A stretch of DNA of 64,000 nucleotides from Bacteroidales bacterium (GCA_016291135.1 JAEFAE010000002.1:1-64000), one strand, 5' to 3'; counted from the stretch's first letter, positions 1 through 9,900 are shown. Numbers and translations: made by a program. Notes: generated from the letters alone by a model not told the origin.

Positions 1-58
1 ATTGATACTAGAATAAAGGTTTTTCTCATGGTGTTTGTGGTTTTGCAAATATACGTAA

Positions 59-439
59 TTAATCCGTCACCTCGAACTCGCCGTAATACTCATCCCCGTT
101 GCCGAGGGTGATGGTGACCACGTAGTCGCCCGTGTTGGGGATATAGGCGATGTAGCTGTTGGGGGTCCACAGATCCGTGAGATCGACTGTGCCGCCCGTG
201 GCGGTGGTGACCTCAACCTGGACGTTGCCGAGGTTCTCGGAGAACGTCACCGTGAGCTGATGCCCGTTGATGATGGCCTCAATGGAAGAGGTTCTTGGGA
301 TACCTTGTACGGTTGCCTCTTTAATGACGATGGGACTTGGGCCATCATTTGCAGTAGTGCCGACAGCTCCACTCCATGTCACCGTGAACATGAATGCGAG
401 CATCAGCGTGATTTTTTTGGTTTGTACGGAATGCTTCAT
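59..439 (-). CDS. Small secreted DUF3244-type protein, copy 1
   Basis: A 126-residue exported protein of unknown function. Residues 1-30 form a signal peptide with a hydrophobic core. The rest is one beta-sandwich-like domain with alternating strands, ending in the block 'YYGEFEVTD'. The layout fits the Bacteroidales DUF3244 family, which I recognise by pattern only. It lies downstream of, and on the same strand as, a TPR lipoprotein regulator. The same pair recurs at 22655-24957 and as a remnant at 27721-28064, which suggests the two proteins work together. A promoter-like TATATTTG and a 5' hairpin precede the ATG. The end is certain; the start follows from the signal peptide. Confidence 0.8.
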   Translation of the reverse strand: MKHSVQTKKITLMLAFMFTVTWSGAVGTTANDGPSPIVIKEATVQGIPRTSSIEAIINGHQLTVTFSENLGNVQVEVTTATGGTVDLTDLWTPNSYIAYIPNTGDYVVTITLGNGDEYYGEFEVTD

Positions 440-440
440 A

Positions 441-466
441 GTATCGTTTTTTTAGTTGAACGATAC
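441..466 (-). promoter_or_regulatory. 5' UTR hairpin just upstream of DUF3244 copy 1
   Basis: GTATCGTT and AACGATAC form a perfect 8-bp inverted repeat around a T-rich loop. It sits between the promoter-like box (466-473) and the ATG at 439, so the transcript would begin with a stem-loop. It could stabilise the mRNA or control translation. The structure is seen; the role is inferred. Confidence 0.5.
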
Positions 467-473
467 AAATATA
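466..473 (-). promoter_or_regulatory. Bacteroidota -7 promoter box (TATATTTG)
   Basis: On the minus strand TATATTTG matches the TAnnTTTG -7 consensus of Bacteroidota sigma factors. It lies 27 bases before the ATG of the DUF3244 gene. No convincing -33 TTTG was found. Confidence 0.45.
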
Positions 474-571
474 GCATAACGGACTTTCTATAGAAGGAAC
501 TTTTTAGTAGAAAATAGTCGCCATTTTTTACCTAACAACTTAATTTTCAATAATATATAAAGAAGTTTAAG

Positions 572-2359
572 TTATAATACCCATTCCCTTAGAAACGACT
601 GCGGCGTTTTTTCAGTCTGGAAAGCATTCTTTAGTTTTACGGAACGCTTTTTTATCGTCGAATAATTGCACTGCAACAAGGCAGCAATTTGGACGTCTTC
701 AAAATTTAGCAGGCTCAACAGGCATTGGTTCATTTCGTTTCGAGTGATTTTGGGATAAAGGGATGTCAGCTTACTGCCGAATCCGTCAAAGTGTTTTGAG
801 ACCGCAACCTCCAATTTCAAAAGTTGGTCTTTATCAAGTCGCAGGTATTGATAATCGTTAATATTAGCTCCCCTTTTGATATGCACGCCTTCAAACATTC
901 CCAAAATCGTTTGACAAATGGGCTCGTTCATGAAAACATCGTAGCTGCTCCATGTCGTTTGCCTTTGCTGTGCATCCAGATTTTCCTGTAGCTTTTTGAC
1001 TTCCTCGTTTCTCAAACGAAGTGTCTCGCCTTTTTTCTTAAGTCTTCCGCCCAGGGCTTTCTGTGCCATATCGTGAGCATACTTTTCCTTTGAAAACCGG
1101 GTCTCCGAGAGCTTCTTTTTGTGCTTGATCACATGGTAGAATACAAAGTTGGCCAGAAACAGGAAGACCAGGGTTCCGATAATGAGACCCGTCAGCTTCT
1201 CCTGTAGCTTGATCTTTTGTCGGTGCCTGATGTCGTGGTCTCTTTTGAGATGGCTGCTATATTGTTCAGCTAATTGAGATTTTATCTCGCCAAGATATTC
1301 GTTTTGATTGGCAAAAGGCACTAGATAGTCAGCGTATTCATTGGAATCCAACCCACGACACTTGCCGATTTCCGCAAGCCGTTCTGCAGCCTGTTTCTTG
1401 GAGCCGACGCTTTTGCTCTCCCGAAACACCGTATTGAAGAAATGCCATGCTGAATCATACTGCTGTTCGAGATAATACACTTCGCCAATCACCAGACATC
1501 TTGCAAGGTACTCTTGGGGGCTTTTTGAAAGTGCAAGCATCTCCTGCAATTGTTTCAGCGCACTAGTGGCTTTCCCGCCATTTTTGTATGTCAAAAGGGC
1601 GAGGTGTGTTTCAATGTCCCTGTAGGTCAATTCATTGGTGTCGGTCAAGCATTGCTCCGCACTTTGGTAATAATGCATCGCGCTGTCACACGAATTCATG
1701 ATGTCGTATTGCACTCCAATCTCTTCCAGCAACCATGAAACATGCTGTGGTTTTGCCTCATATAGACTGTAATACAATAATGCTTGTTTTCCAAGATAAA
1801 TGGCCTGCTCGTGCAAATACTGGTCAGAAAACAATTCATTCAAATGAGAGTATGCCAACGCCATGAACTGTGCCTTTTTTCCCGTTAGCTCCTTCTCGCT
1901 GAAACGTTCCTCCATGAGTTCTACCGAACGAAGGTACTCGCGGCAGGCGGGGACCACACTATCCATCTCGTAATAGCCAACGCCGTCTATGTAATGGGAA
2001 CGGGCATTCAGGAACACCAAGTCGGCATCGACACGGGAACCGCTTTCTGCCATTAGGGAATCAAAGTAACCCACCGCAAAAAGCAGTTGGTCTCGGTTGG
2101 TCTGTTCATAATAGTTTTTGTAGAGTAATTCCGAAAGCAACAAGTGGAAGTAATGCCCGTTAAAGTCGTTCAAGCTGTCCATCACGGGACTGTCGGCAAA
2201 GGCCAACAGTTGGGTAAAAGCACTATCGGGTTGGGTCCACAGCAGACTGTCAACAGCGGCCAGCGCAGGATCAGTTGTTAAGCCTTCAGTATCAGGATGA
2301 TGCCAGACACAAGAGGCTAAGGCCATCAAAACCAAGATCATTGTCGCAAACCGTTTCAT
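572..2359 (-). CDS. TPR lipoprotein with transmembrane helix and C-terminal HTH, copy 1
   Basis: A 595-residue protein that looks like a one-piece membrane sensor-regulator. The signal peptide ends in a lipobox (LASC, about residue 17). Residues 40-370 are helical repeats of TPR character, expected in the periplasm. One transmembrane helix lies at about 388-410, followed by a charged coiled coil. The C-terminal 60 residues carry a LuxR-like helix-turn-helix (about 548-573, 'DVQIAALLQCNYSTIKKRS'). TPR plus TM plus HTH proteins are common in Bacteroidales (DUF6377-like). It starts 6 bases after the coiled-coil gene, so they share an operon. A paralogue with the same domains is at 22655-24448. 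DNA binding is inferred. Confidence 0.8.
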   Translation of the reverse strand: MKRFATMILVLMALASCVWHHPDTEGLTTDPALAAVDSLLWTQPDSAFTQLLAFADSPVMDSLNDFNGHYFHLLLSELLYKNYYEQTNRDQLLFAVGYFDSLMAESGSRVDADLVFLNARSHYIDGVGYYEMDSVVPACREYLRSVELMEERFSEKELTGKKAQFMALAYSHLNELFSDQYLHEQAIYLGKQALLYYSLYEAKPQHVSWLLEEIGVQYDIMNSCDSAMHYYQSAEQCLTDTNELTYRDIETHLALLTYKNGGKATSALKQLQEMLALSKSPQEYLARCLVIGEVYYLEQQYDSAWHFFNTVFRESKSVGSKKQAAERLAEIGKCRGLDSNEYADYLVPFANQNEYLGEIKSQLAEQYSSHLKRDHDIRHRQKIKLQEKLTGLIIGTLVFLFLANFVFYHVIKHKKKLSETRFSKEKYAHDMAQKALGGRLKKKGETLRLRNEEVKKLQENLDAQQRQTTWSSYDVFMNEPICQTILGMFEGVHIKRGANINDYQYLRLDKDQLLKLEVAVSKHFDGFGSKLTSLYPKITRNEMNQCLLSLLNFEDVQIAALLQCNYSTIKKRSVKLKNAFQTEKTPQSFLREWVL

Positions 2360-2365
2360 AGGCGG

Positions 2366-3487
2366 TTATTTCTTGATATAAGAAATGAAATCAAGGTCAA
2401 ACGACAGACTCACGAAGGGTTTGGGCTTCCAAACCTTGGAGATTTGGTCGGTGAGGGACCAGCCGGTGGGAAGGATATCTCCTTCTTGGATGATGCCCGT
2501 GAGCATTTCGTATTCACAGATGTTGACTCCGACGGTGAGATGAAAGAAGTCGAGGAACTTGAACGAGGGACCTACATAGAAGTTCTTGAAGAGGTTGCTG
2601 CCACCGAAGCCGACATACAAGCCTAGGCTATAGGAGAAATCCTGGTCAAACTTCTTGATTTCCAAGAAACGGGTGCCGACACTGTCGGTTTCTTGTTTTT
2701 TCTCTTTCCGGGTCAGGTCCCACAACATTACCGAGGCACCTGCAGTATAGTCGAACTCCACGTCCCCGCCGTTTTTGTTGAAGATGCGATATACTGGTTT
2801 GGGATTACCATGATCATCCACAATTTGGTCGGGTGCCAGCGACCAGTTGGGTGTCCGAAAGGCCTTCATGGCAATGCCTTGGATCGCCACCACCTTTTTC
2901 TTTCGGGCGGTGGCGGCGTTGACTTTGGCTTCGGCTTCCTTGGCGCGCTGTTGGGTGTATTTGAGGGCTTCGTTGGTCTGGATGATCTTCTTCTCCGCCT
3001 CGTTCAGGCTGTTGCGTATGGAGTCGTATTGCGTGCGGTACGTTGCATTTTCCTGCTGGATCTTGAGGTTGTTCTCCTTTTCATGACGCAACGCTTCTTC
3101 CTTCTCCTTGAGGTTGTTTTGCAGGTACCGTATCTCCTTGTCTTTGGCTTCTTTGTAAAGGTCTTCCTTCTCCAGGTTGAATCGTTCTTTCTGTTCCATC
3201 TTCTCGATGGCTTCCTGCAACAAGCGGATACGGCCCTCCAGCTCGGTGATCTCGCGTGACTGTGAAGCCTCCCGCTCCTCGCCGGCATCTTTCTCGGCAA
3301 GGCATTGGTGATACAGGAGGGTGAGGCTGTCGAGGCGCTGCTGGTATTCGGCGCGAAGCACGGCCATGCTATCCACGGCGTTCACGGTGTCTGTTTGCGG
3401 TACCAAGGTGTCGGCTTCTTGAGCACGGCTTACGAACACGGATACCATCAGCATAGCGATCGTGAGAATGAAGCGAATCCCTTTCAT
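2366..3487 (-). CDS. Exported coiled-coil protein with beta-rich C-terminus
   Basis: A 373-residue protein I cannot assign to a named family. A signal peptide (about 1-22) is followed by a long Glu/Lys/Gln-rich coiled coil (about 40-200). The last 150 residues are rich in alternating aromatic and small residues ('GLYVGFGGSNLF'), like outer-membrane beta strands. It is the first gene of a minus-strand operon with the TPR lipoprotein regulator 6 bases downstream, so it may be a partner of that sensor. TATTTTTG at 3505-3512 is a plausible promoter. Attachment to the outer membrane is an inference. Confidence 0.65.
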   Translation of the reverse strand: MKGIRFILTIAMLMVSVFVSRAQEADTLVPQTDTVNAVDSMAVLRAEYQQRLDSLTLLYHQCLAEKDAGEEREASQSREITELEGRIRLLQEAIEKMEQKERFNLEKEDLYKEAKDKEIRYLQNNLKEKEEALRHEKENNLKIQQENATYRTQYDSIRNSLNEAEKKIIQTNEALKYTQQRAKEAEAKVNAATARKKKVVAIQGIAMKAFRTPNWSLAPDQIVDDHGNPKPVYRIFNKNGGDVEFDYTAGASVMLWDLTRKEKKQETDSVGTRFLEIKKFDQDFSYSLGLYVGFGGSNLFKNFYVGPSFKFLDFFHLTVGVNICEYEMLTGIIQEGDILPTGWSLTDQISKVWKPKPFVSLSFDLDFISYIKK

Positions 3488-3504
3488 GAAGTCTGTTTTG
3501 ATGG

Positions 3505-3512
3505 CAAAAATA
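3505..3512 (-). promoter_or_regulatory. -7 promoter box for the coiled-coil/TPR operon
   Basis: TATTTTTG on the minus strand fits TAnnTTTG and lies 17 bases before the ATG at 3487. No -33 box is clear at the usual spacing. Confidence 0.4.
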
Positions 3513-3566
3513 GCTTGATTTCCAATAATAAACTCCAGTTTTCTGATTTTAGTTTATTTAGAAATG

Positions 3567-3593
3567 AAAAAAGCCCGTCAACGACGGGCTTTT
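3567..3593 (-). terminator. Rho-independent terminator after tRNA-Cys
   Basis: A 7-bp GC-rich stem (GCCCGTC/GACGGGC) with a 3-base loop is followed on the minus strand by TTTTTT. It lies 5 bases after the end of tRNA-Cys. Confidence 0.85.
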
Positions 3594-3597
3594 CAGG

Positions 3598-3668
3598 AGG
3601 TACCTGGCGGATTCGAACCGCCGTCCCCGGTTTTGCAGACCGATCCCTAACCGCTCGGGCAAGGTACC
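3598..3668 (-). tRNA. tRNA-Cys (GCA)
   Basis: A complete cloverleaf can be drawn. The acceptor stem is GGTACCT/AGGTACC, the discriminator is U (usual for Cys), the anticodon loop CTGCAAA gives GCA, and the T loop is TTCGAAT. The length is 71. No encoded CCA follows. It has a well-spaced promoter upstream and a terminator downstream, so it is a single-gene transcript. Confidence 0.95.
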
Positions 3669-3679
3669 ATTTGCGGGTG

Positions 3680-3709
3680 CAAAGATACAACATTTTTCTA
3701 TATGCGCAA
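3680..3709 (-). promoter_or_regulatory. tRNA-Cys promoter (TTG-N19-TATCTTTG)
   Basis: On the minus strand TTG is followed after 19 bases by TATCTTTG, a near-ideal Bacteroidota promoter. It ends 12 bases before the tRNA 5' end. Confidence 0.75.
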
Positions 3710-3716
3710 CTATTTT

Positions 3717-5129
3717 TTAAGGAATTAATCCTCGAGCCGACAGTTTCAGGTAGTTCCAAGCCACGATGGCGACCAAAAGCAATCCGCAGTACGTGTAATA
3801 CCATGCATGGTCTTTTTTCCGGAAATGGGTGATGGCGTATGCGCCCATGAGCAAAAACCCGGGCATCGCCGGCAAATGGTAGCGTTCGCTGTTGGCGGCA
3901 AATGAAAAGGCAATGACGAGGACATAGACCACCGTGTAGCTGCCGAACAGGCGGAAGTCGCGGACCCGTTTCTCACGGATCGCCACCACGATGCACCACA
4001 TCACGAAGAAAGCCAGATAGTTCTTGACGAAGTAGGTGCCGGTCATCAGTTTCTGGTTGTTGTTGGCGACTTCCACCAGGTTGGTCAACGGAAGTGTGAA
4101 CGCCCCGGGAGCCATGTATTTATAATGGGCGTATTCGGCATATCTCAATCCCAGATGTTCGTATTTCCAAGTCAGAAAGCCGCTTTCCTTGATGTTCAGT
4201 TGGAACATGAAGATCATCTCCTTTCCTATCGGGGTGACCAGCAACACAAGGGTTGTCAGCACGACCACGCCGATGCCGATGGTTTTGGCTTTCTTGGACA
4301 CCAATGCGGTTTCAGCGAACAGGATCGAAATCACAAAGCTGCCGATCAGGATCATCCCTACAACGGTCCGGAACCCGAACGTCATGGCGGTCAATACGAT
4401 GGGCCATAGGATGTTCCAGAAACGGTAGCGCTGGCTGTGGATCAGATAGTCGAAACGTTCCATGGCAAGGGTGGCCAAAAAGATCAGTTCCGTCTCTTTC
4501 AGGTAGGTGCCGTTATAGTGGAAGAAATGGGGTAGCAGCATCGCCATCACCGCGGTCAGCCGGGCGGTCTTTTCATCGAGGTTGCGTTCGGCCAGCCGAT
4601 ACAACGAGATGCACATCCAGGCACTCATCAAGGCCTTGAGGATCCTGGGGCCGAGGACATTCTTTCCAAAGACGGTGTAGAGCGAGGTCAGGTAGAGCAC
4701 ATAGCCTTGGTCGGAGAAGCCCATGGTGTTGGCGTTCAGCGTACGGAAGACTTTCCTGAAATGTCCTTCCCGGATATCGTCGGCAAAGTGGGAAGACGTC
4801 AGGTGGTAGCCGATGCTGTCGGCAGCGCCATATTCGAGGGAGAGTCCCGTTCGATAGTAGTAGTAATACACCATGGCAGTGACATACACGGCGTGGAGGA
4901 TGAAAGCGGTCCAAAACACCTTCATGAGAAACTTCCGCCGGTCGTCGTGTTGCCAGCGTTGATAGAGGTACCAGGTGCCCATGAAAAAGAGCACAACGGT
5001 GCCGATGCCCCAGATCCACCATTCCGTACGCATGGCGAAAGGTCGGAACCAAAGGCTCACGATGAGCAATGCCAGGAGATAGACGGCGATGCCTAGGATC
5101 GAAAAACCGCTATGGAGCTTGCGAGACAT
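3717..5129 (-). CDS. Membrane glycosyltransferase, GT39/GT-C-like
   Basis: A 470-residue integral membrane protein with about ten hydrophobic segments. The first large loop holds an acidic 'AADSIGYH' motif, placed like the Asp motif of GT-C lipid-linked sugar transferases (GT39/ArnT/PMT type). It probably moves a sugar from a polyprenyl-phosphate carrier to an envelope acceptor at the periplasmic face; donor and acceptor are unknown. The ORF track starts three bases early at a TTG. The ATG at 5129 overlaps the stop of the BACON gene as TGATG, so translation is probably coupled. The family call rests on topology and one motif. Confidence 0.6.
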   Translation of the reverse strand: MSRKLHSGFSILGIAVYLLALLIVSLWFRPFAMRTEWWIWGIGTVVLFFMGTWYLYQRWQHDDRRKFLMKVFWTAFILHAVYVTAMVYYYYYRTGLSLEYGAADSIGYHLTSSHFADDIREGHFRKVFRTLNANTMGFSDQGYVLYLTSLYTVFGKNVLGPRILKALMSAWMCISLYRLAERNLDEKTARLTAVMAMLLPHFFHYNGTYLKETELIFLATLAMERFDYLIHSQRYRFWNILWPIVLTAMTFGFRTVVGMILIGSFVISILFAETALVSKKAKTIGIGVVVLTTLVLLVTPIGKEMIFMFQLNIKESGFLTWKYEHLGLRYAEYAHYKYMAPGAFTLPLTNLVEVANNNQKLMTGTYFVKNYLAFFVMWCIVVAIREKRVRDFRLFGSYTVVYVLVIAFSFAANSERYHLPAMPGFLLMGAYAITHFRKKDHAWYYTYCGLLLVAIVAWNYLKLSARGLIP

Positions 5130-5941
5130 CAATTCTCGACTTGGATGAGCGGACCGGCGTGCTTTTTCGAAACTTTCTTAGGCTTCACGAAGGGTCGTTT
5201 TTCGCTGAGGGTCACGTTGTCCAGGGTGAGGCGTTCGAAACGATGCTGCCTGTATTCGTTCTGGAAGATGAACGTCTCGCCGTCCAGCTCTTCCACGATG
5301 GTGTGATAGTCTTCCACCAAACCGGCACTGTCGGTCTCAAAGTTGATATAGAGGCTGTCTTCCAAGGGATAATAGACATAGTTGAACGCAAAATAGACGG
5401 TATCGTTGTTTTTGGCGTGCCATTGGTAGCCGGTGCTGTCTTCCAGGAAATAGAAGAACCAGTTGTCATATTCCGCACCGTACCAGTAGTTCCAGTTGCG
5501 ATACGAGTCCTCGATGTATTGGTCGTAGTAGTCCGTTTCCCACCGCTCATAGAAGTGCATGAACCAGAACTTGTTGACCAGATCGGTCATCTCGATGCGG
5601 CGTTGGGTGATGGTCAGCTCTTTCTTAACCTTGCCGTTTTCGCTGATCACGGTGATGATGGCGCTTCGGTCGGCGGCTTCGTTCCACTCACCGGCCCGGA
5701 TGCTGATGATGTCGCCGTTGTTGCCCGACATCGGTTCAATGGTGAACCAATCCTGTTGGTCGTTTTTCTGGATGGTCCAGGCACAGTCGGAATATACCTT
5801 GACGGAGCGCAAGCCGCCTACGGGAGCAAAGATCACCTTGTTCTTCGAAAGGAAGATCTGCTGTTTTTTGCGGCAAGAGGTGACTCCCATGATGAGAACG
5901 AGGCCCATCAGCAGGATCGGGAGGTAGTTTCTTTTCGTCAT
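5129..5941 (-). CDS. BACON-domain lipoprotein
   Basis: A 270-residue lipoprotein. I take the start at 5941, because the preceding 51 residues of the ORF are low-complexity read-through of the upstream gene. From there the protein opens with a clear signal peptide and lipobox (GVTSC). Residues about 28-92 match a BACON domain ('CAWTI...WFTIEP', ending 'LTITQR'), a Bacteroidota Ig-like module often linked with glycan binding. The remainder is aromatic-rich and could be lipocalin-like. It is coupled by TGATG to the membrane glycosyltransferase. The ligand is unknown. Confidence 0.75.
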   Translation of the reverse strand: MTKRNYLPILLMGLVLIMGVTSCRKKQQIFLSKNKVIFAPVGGLRSVKVYSDCAWTIQKNDQQDWFTIEPMSGNNGDIISIRAGEWNEAADRSAIITVISENGKVKKELTITQRRIEMTDLVNKFWFMHFYERWETDYYDQYIEDSYRNWNYWYGAEYDNWFFYFLEDSTGYQWHAKNNDTVYFAFNYVYYPLEDSLYINFETDSAGLVEDYHTIVEELDGETFIFQNEYRQHRFERLTLDNVTLSEKRPFVKPKKVSKKHAGPLIQVEN

Positions 5942-5984
5942 ATCGGGTTGTTTTAAGGTTGTTGCTTGCTTGGTTTGAGGTGGG

Positions 5985-6632
5985 TCAGTCTTCGGCTTCG
6001 GGATCGGGAAGGTGTTCTTCCACGATGACCTCGCCGAGATAGATGCTGTTGCTGATTCGGTTTTCCTTGTTGTTGGTAAAGGCCATGTAGGCATGGAAGG
6101 TGCCCTGCAGGTGGGTGTCGAGGAGCAGCAGTCCGTATTGGTCTTTCCGGGTTTCCTTTTTTATTTCCCACAGGGCGATGGCTTGTTCGGGGCTGTAAAG
6201 CATGACGACGGCACGGTCGCTTTCCTTGGCGTCGATGTCGCCGCTGTTGTTTTCCCAACGGAAGACGGCCACGTGGTCGCTGATCCGGATGCTGGGCTTT
6301 TGGGGCGGGCAGAGGCTTCCCTCACTGACACGTGCACGGGCGGGCGTGAACCCGTCTTGTTCGAAAGCCGTGCGCATCAAGCAGGATGTGGCTGCCTGAT
6401 AAGGGTTCAGGTTGGGCTTGCGTTCGACGAACCCAAGGGGCAAGAAGGCTTTTAGGGGCTTTAGGAAGGCATTGGCCTGCTGCATCTTGCTCCGTTGCTT
6501 GAGTTGCCCTTCCGACTTGCGGTCGTTGGGGGTGGGCAGGGATCGGACATAGACGCCGTTCTTGCCGTTCACAATGACCATCTGTCCGAGCTTTCCGGAG
6601 AGCATGCCGTTCCATAGATTCACTTTTGCCAT
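5985..6632 (-). CDS. DUF6266 family protein
   Basis: A 215-residue protein without a signal peptide. The N-terminus has the family hallmark of a short Asn/Gly/Lys-rich stretch ('MLSGKLGQMVIVNG') followed by 'VYVRSLP'. A long basic segment and a beta-rich C-terminal half come next. The function is unknown. It is first on a minus-strand transcript, 43 bases before the BACON lipoprotein, with a promoter-like TATTTTTG 16 bases before the ATG. The family is recognised by pattern only. Confidence 0.65.
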   Translation of the reverse strand: MAKVNLWNGMLSGKLGQMVIVNGKNGVYVRSLPTPNDRKSEGQLKQRSKMQQANAFLKPLKAFLPLGFVERKPNLNPYQAATSCLMRTAFEQDGFTPARARVSEGSLCPPQKPSIRISDHVAVFRWENNSGDIDAKESDRAVVMLYSPEQAIALWEIKKETRKDQYGLLLLDTHLQGTFHAYMAFTNNKENRISNSIYLGEVIVEEHLPDPEAED

Positions 6633-6648
6633 CCCAACAGTTTTTCCG

Positions 6649-6656
6649 CAAAAATA
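6649..6656 (-). promoter_or_regulatory. -7 promoter box for the DUF6266 gene
   Basis: Minus-strand TATTTTTG fits TAnnTTTG and lies 16 bases upstream of the ATG at 6632. Confidence 0.5.
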
Positions 6657-6724
6657 CGATTATTTTGTTGCATGGCTTAAAAAAGGGTGTTTTTTTCCAC
6701 CATTTTTCAGTAATGATCTTGGAT

Positions 6725-6743
6725 TATATTTGTTCTATCTTTG
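6725..6743 (+). promoter_or_regulatory. Tandem -7 boxes upstream of the DUF4175 gene
   Basis: TATATTTG (6725-6732) and TATCTTTG (6736-6743) lie four bases apart in the 270-base intergenic region between the divergent DUF6266 and DUF4175 genes. A third box, TATCTTTG at 6875-6882, lies 21 bases before the ATG. Apart from these boxes and the minus-strand one, I see nothing in this gap. Confidence 0.5.
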
Positions 6744-6903
6744 TTTTAACTTCGGTTTCTACCGAATAAATACCGAACCAAATCCAAATTATTCCTTTAT
6801 TATCCTTGGTCTCCCTTTCCTAGGCGCTATCGAAAAACCGTTCCACAATCCCTCCCGTTATCAACATTTTCCCTTATCTTTGCACCTTGTTTATTTTAAA
6901 ACC

Positions 6904-9900
6904 ATGTCATCGAAACAGGTATTGGTCGAAAAGATCGAACGCTTCATCCGGAAGTTTTACCTCAACCGCCTGGTGCAAGGTGTGTTGGTGGGTGCTGCCT
7001 TATGGATCGTTTTTTATCTGTTGGTGAATGCCTTGGAGTATTTCTCCTGGTTCTCCTCTAAAGTCCGTCTGGGCCTCTTTGTGCTGCTGTTGCTCGGCAG
7101 TGCCGTGGTGCTGGTGCATTGGTTTTTGGTGCCGCTTTGGAATCTGGTCCGTTTCAGGAAGCGCATGACCCACGAGCAGGCGGCCTTGTTGATCGGTCGT
7201 TTTTTCCCCGACATCCAGGACAAGTTGCTCAATACGCTGCAGTTGGCCGATGCTGCGGAGACCGATCCCGAAAACGCCTTGTTGGCCGCTTCCATCGAAC
7301 AGCGCACCCAACGGCTCACCCCGGTGCGTTTCACCGATGCGGTCGATCTGAAGGGCAACCTCCGCTATCTTTGGCTCTTTCTCGGATTGGTGGCTGTCCT
7401 GATCGGTTTGGTCTGTTTCCTTCCGCGTTTTGCGGTGCAGCCCACCCAGCGCATCCTTCATTACAACGAAGCGTTTGAGAAACCGCTTCCTTTTGAGGTG
7501 GTGCTTTCGCATGACGCTTTCGAGGCCACCCAAGGTTCCGATCTGCCCTTCTCGATCCGTGTTACTGGTTCCCGCATTCCGGATGCCTTTTACGTGAAGA
7601 GCCCCTTGGGCCAGCAATTGCTGAACAAGCAAAGTGTCAACGATTACGACTATGTGTTTCGCAACCTCAACCACGACTTTTCTTTCCAAGTGGTGGGCGG
7701 TGACTATTGCAGTCAACCCATCCCGGTGACGGTGCATCCCAATCCGGTGCTCCTCTCCTACCGTTGTTTGGTGACCTATCCCACCTATATCCATCGTGCT
7801 CCTGAATCCTTCGACGGCAAGACCCGTTTGTTGGTTCCTCAGGGCGCGCGTCTCGCCTTTTTCTTTTCGTTGCGCGATTGCGACAGCGCCTTCATCCAAG
7901 TGGACTCCCTTTGGCGGGCGCTGCCGTTGCAAGACGGTGAAGCCACCTTTCCCTTGACGGCCTCCTCCTCGCTTGCTTTCGACTTGGTGGCGCGCAACGC
8001 CTGGTCCTCGAAGTTCGACCCCCTTCGGTTTGCGGTGGACGTGATTCCCGACGCCTATCCCGACATCCGTGTGGAGTCGTTCGATGAGGCCTTATCCAAC
8101 GACGTGTATTACTCGGGCCTGCTGGCCGACGATTATGGTTTGACCAAACTCGTTTTCCATGGCGTGGTCAAACAGCCGGTGGAGCGCACCTTCATCGTCC
8201 CGGTGGTATTCGACAAGACCCAGCCGCGCACTTCGTTCTTCCACCACCTCAACCTCGACAGCCTCGGCGTGCTTCCTGGACAGGAGTTGGAGGTGTATTT
8301 CGAGGTTTGGGACAACGACGGCTTCCATGGACCCAAGTCGAAGCGCTCCACGACGTTCTCCTATTTCAAGGCCTCGCAGGCGATGCTTGACTCGGTGGCC
8401 TCGCAGACCGAGAATGAGATCATGGACAAGATGGCGGAACGCTCCCAGGATGCTTCCAAACTGAAAGACGATTTGGAGAAGATGCTTCAGGAACTGGCCG
8501 CCAAAAAGGAATTGGATTGGTCGGACAAGGAGAAGATCAAAGACCTGGTGCAACAACAGGCCCAGCTCGAGGAGGAGTGGAACAAGCTGCAGGACGAACA
8601 GCGTCAACTCAGTGATTTCATGAAGGAAAACAACGTCGCCAACGAGGAATTGCTCAAGAAACAGCAGCAAATCAACGAGCTCTTTGAGGAGCTGGTTCCC
8701 GACGAGTTGAAGAAAATGATGGAGGAAATCGAGCGCCTGCTCGACGAAATGCCGCGTGACCGGATGCAAGAACTGCTGAAGGACATGAAGACGGACAACC
8801 AAAAGATGCAAGACCTCCTCGACCGCAACCTCGCCTTGCTCGAACAACTCCGGATGGAGAAAGACCTTACCGATTTGGCCGACAAACTCCAGCAGTTGGG
8901 CGAAGCCTTGCAGGAAGAAAAGACCAAATCGGCCGAGGAGGCCCAACGCGAATTCGACGACCTGATGAAGACGTTCGATAGCCTCCAGGAGAAGAACCAA
9001 CAGCTCACCGACCCCTTCCAGATCCAAAAAGACGAAGCCTTGGAAGAGTCGATCGATCAGGATTTGGAGCAAGCGGCTGCCCAAGAACAACAGGAACAGG
9101 CGGGTGAATCCGGCGATCAGGATGCGGAACCTTCGTCCGAAGAGCAACCTTCGTCCGAAGAACAACCATCCTCCGAAGAGCAACCTTCGTCCGAAGAACA
9201 ACCGTCGTCGGAACCCTCCAGCAGCCCTTCTTCTTCACAATCGAAGAAAAACGCGGGCAAGAAGATGCAACAGATGGCCAATGCCATGATGATGCAGATG
9301 CAATCGGGTGCGGACCAGCAAATGGCCGAAGATGCCCATCTGGTACGCATCCTGTTGGAAAACGTCGTCAGGGCGTCGCACCAGCAGGAAGCCTTGATGT
9401 CGTCGCTGGGCCGGATGCGGAACGACGATCCTTCCCTGTCGGATAAAATCGTCCAGCAGAAGGCCTTGGCCGACAACTTCACGATGGTGGAAGATTCGCT
9501 CCGGGCCATGGCCTTGCGCCAGCCGATGATCAAGAACTACATCTTCGACGAACTCGATGTCGTTGACCGACAGACGGAGGTGGCTCTTAAATATATGAAC
9601 GACCTTCGGCTTTCGATGGCGGTTGCCAACCAACAAACCGCCTTGCAGTCGATGAACAACCTGGCCTTGATGCTTGCCGAATCGCTCCAGCAGATGGAAA
9701 GCTCCATGAGCGGGTCGGGTTCGTCGCAACAGCGCAGCAAACCTAGCAAAGGCCAACAAGGCCAAAACATGAAGAACATGCAACAGCTTCAGGAACAAAT
9801 GGGTGAACAGCTCAAACAACTCCAGCAGCAGATGCAAAGCCAACAGGGCGACAAGCTTTCGAAACAGCTTTCCGAGGAGCTGGCACGTATGGCCGCTGAA

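Noticed and set aside
1-58. A partial gene at the left edge of the window
   Set aside because: The AT-rich stretch shows no open frame of note, promoter or hairpin.
5069-5956. Plus-strand ORF of 295 codons opposite the BACON lipoprotein
   Set aside because: The minus strand carries a lipobox, a BACON domain and a TGATG coupling; the plus ORF shows none of these.
9130-9213. 18-base repeats in DUF4175 as a CRISPR or integration site
   Set aside because: It is a contiguous in-frame amino-acid repeat without spacers.
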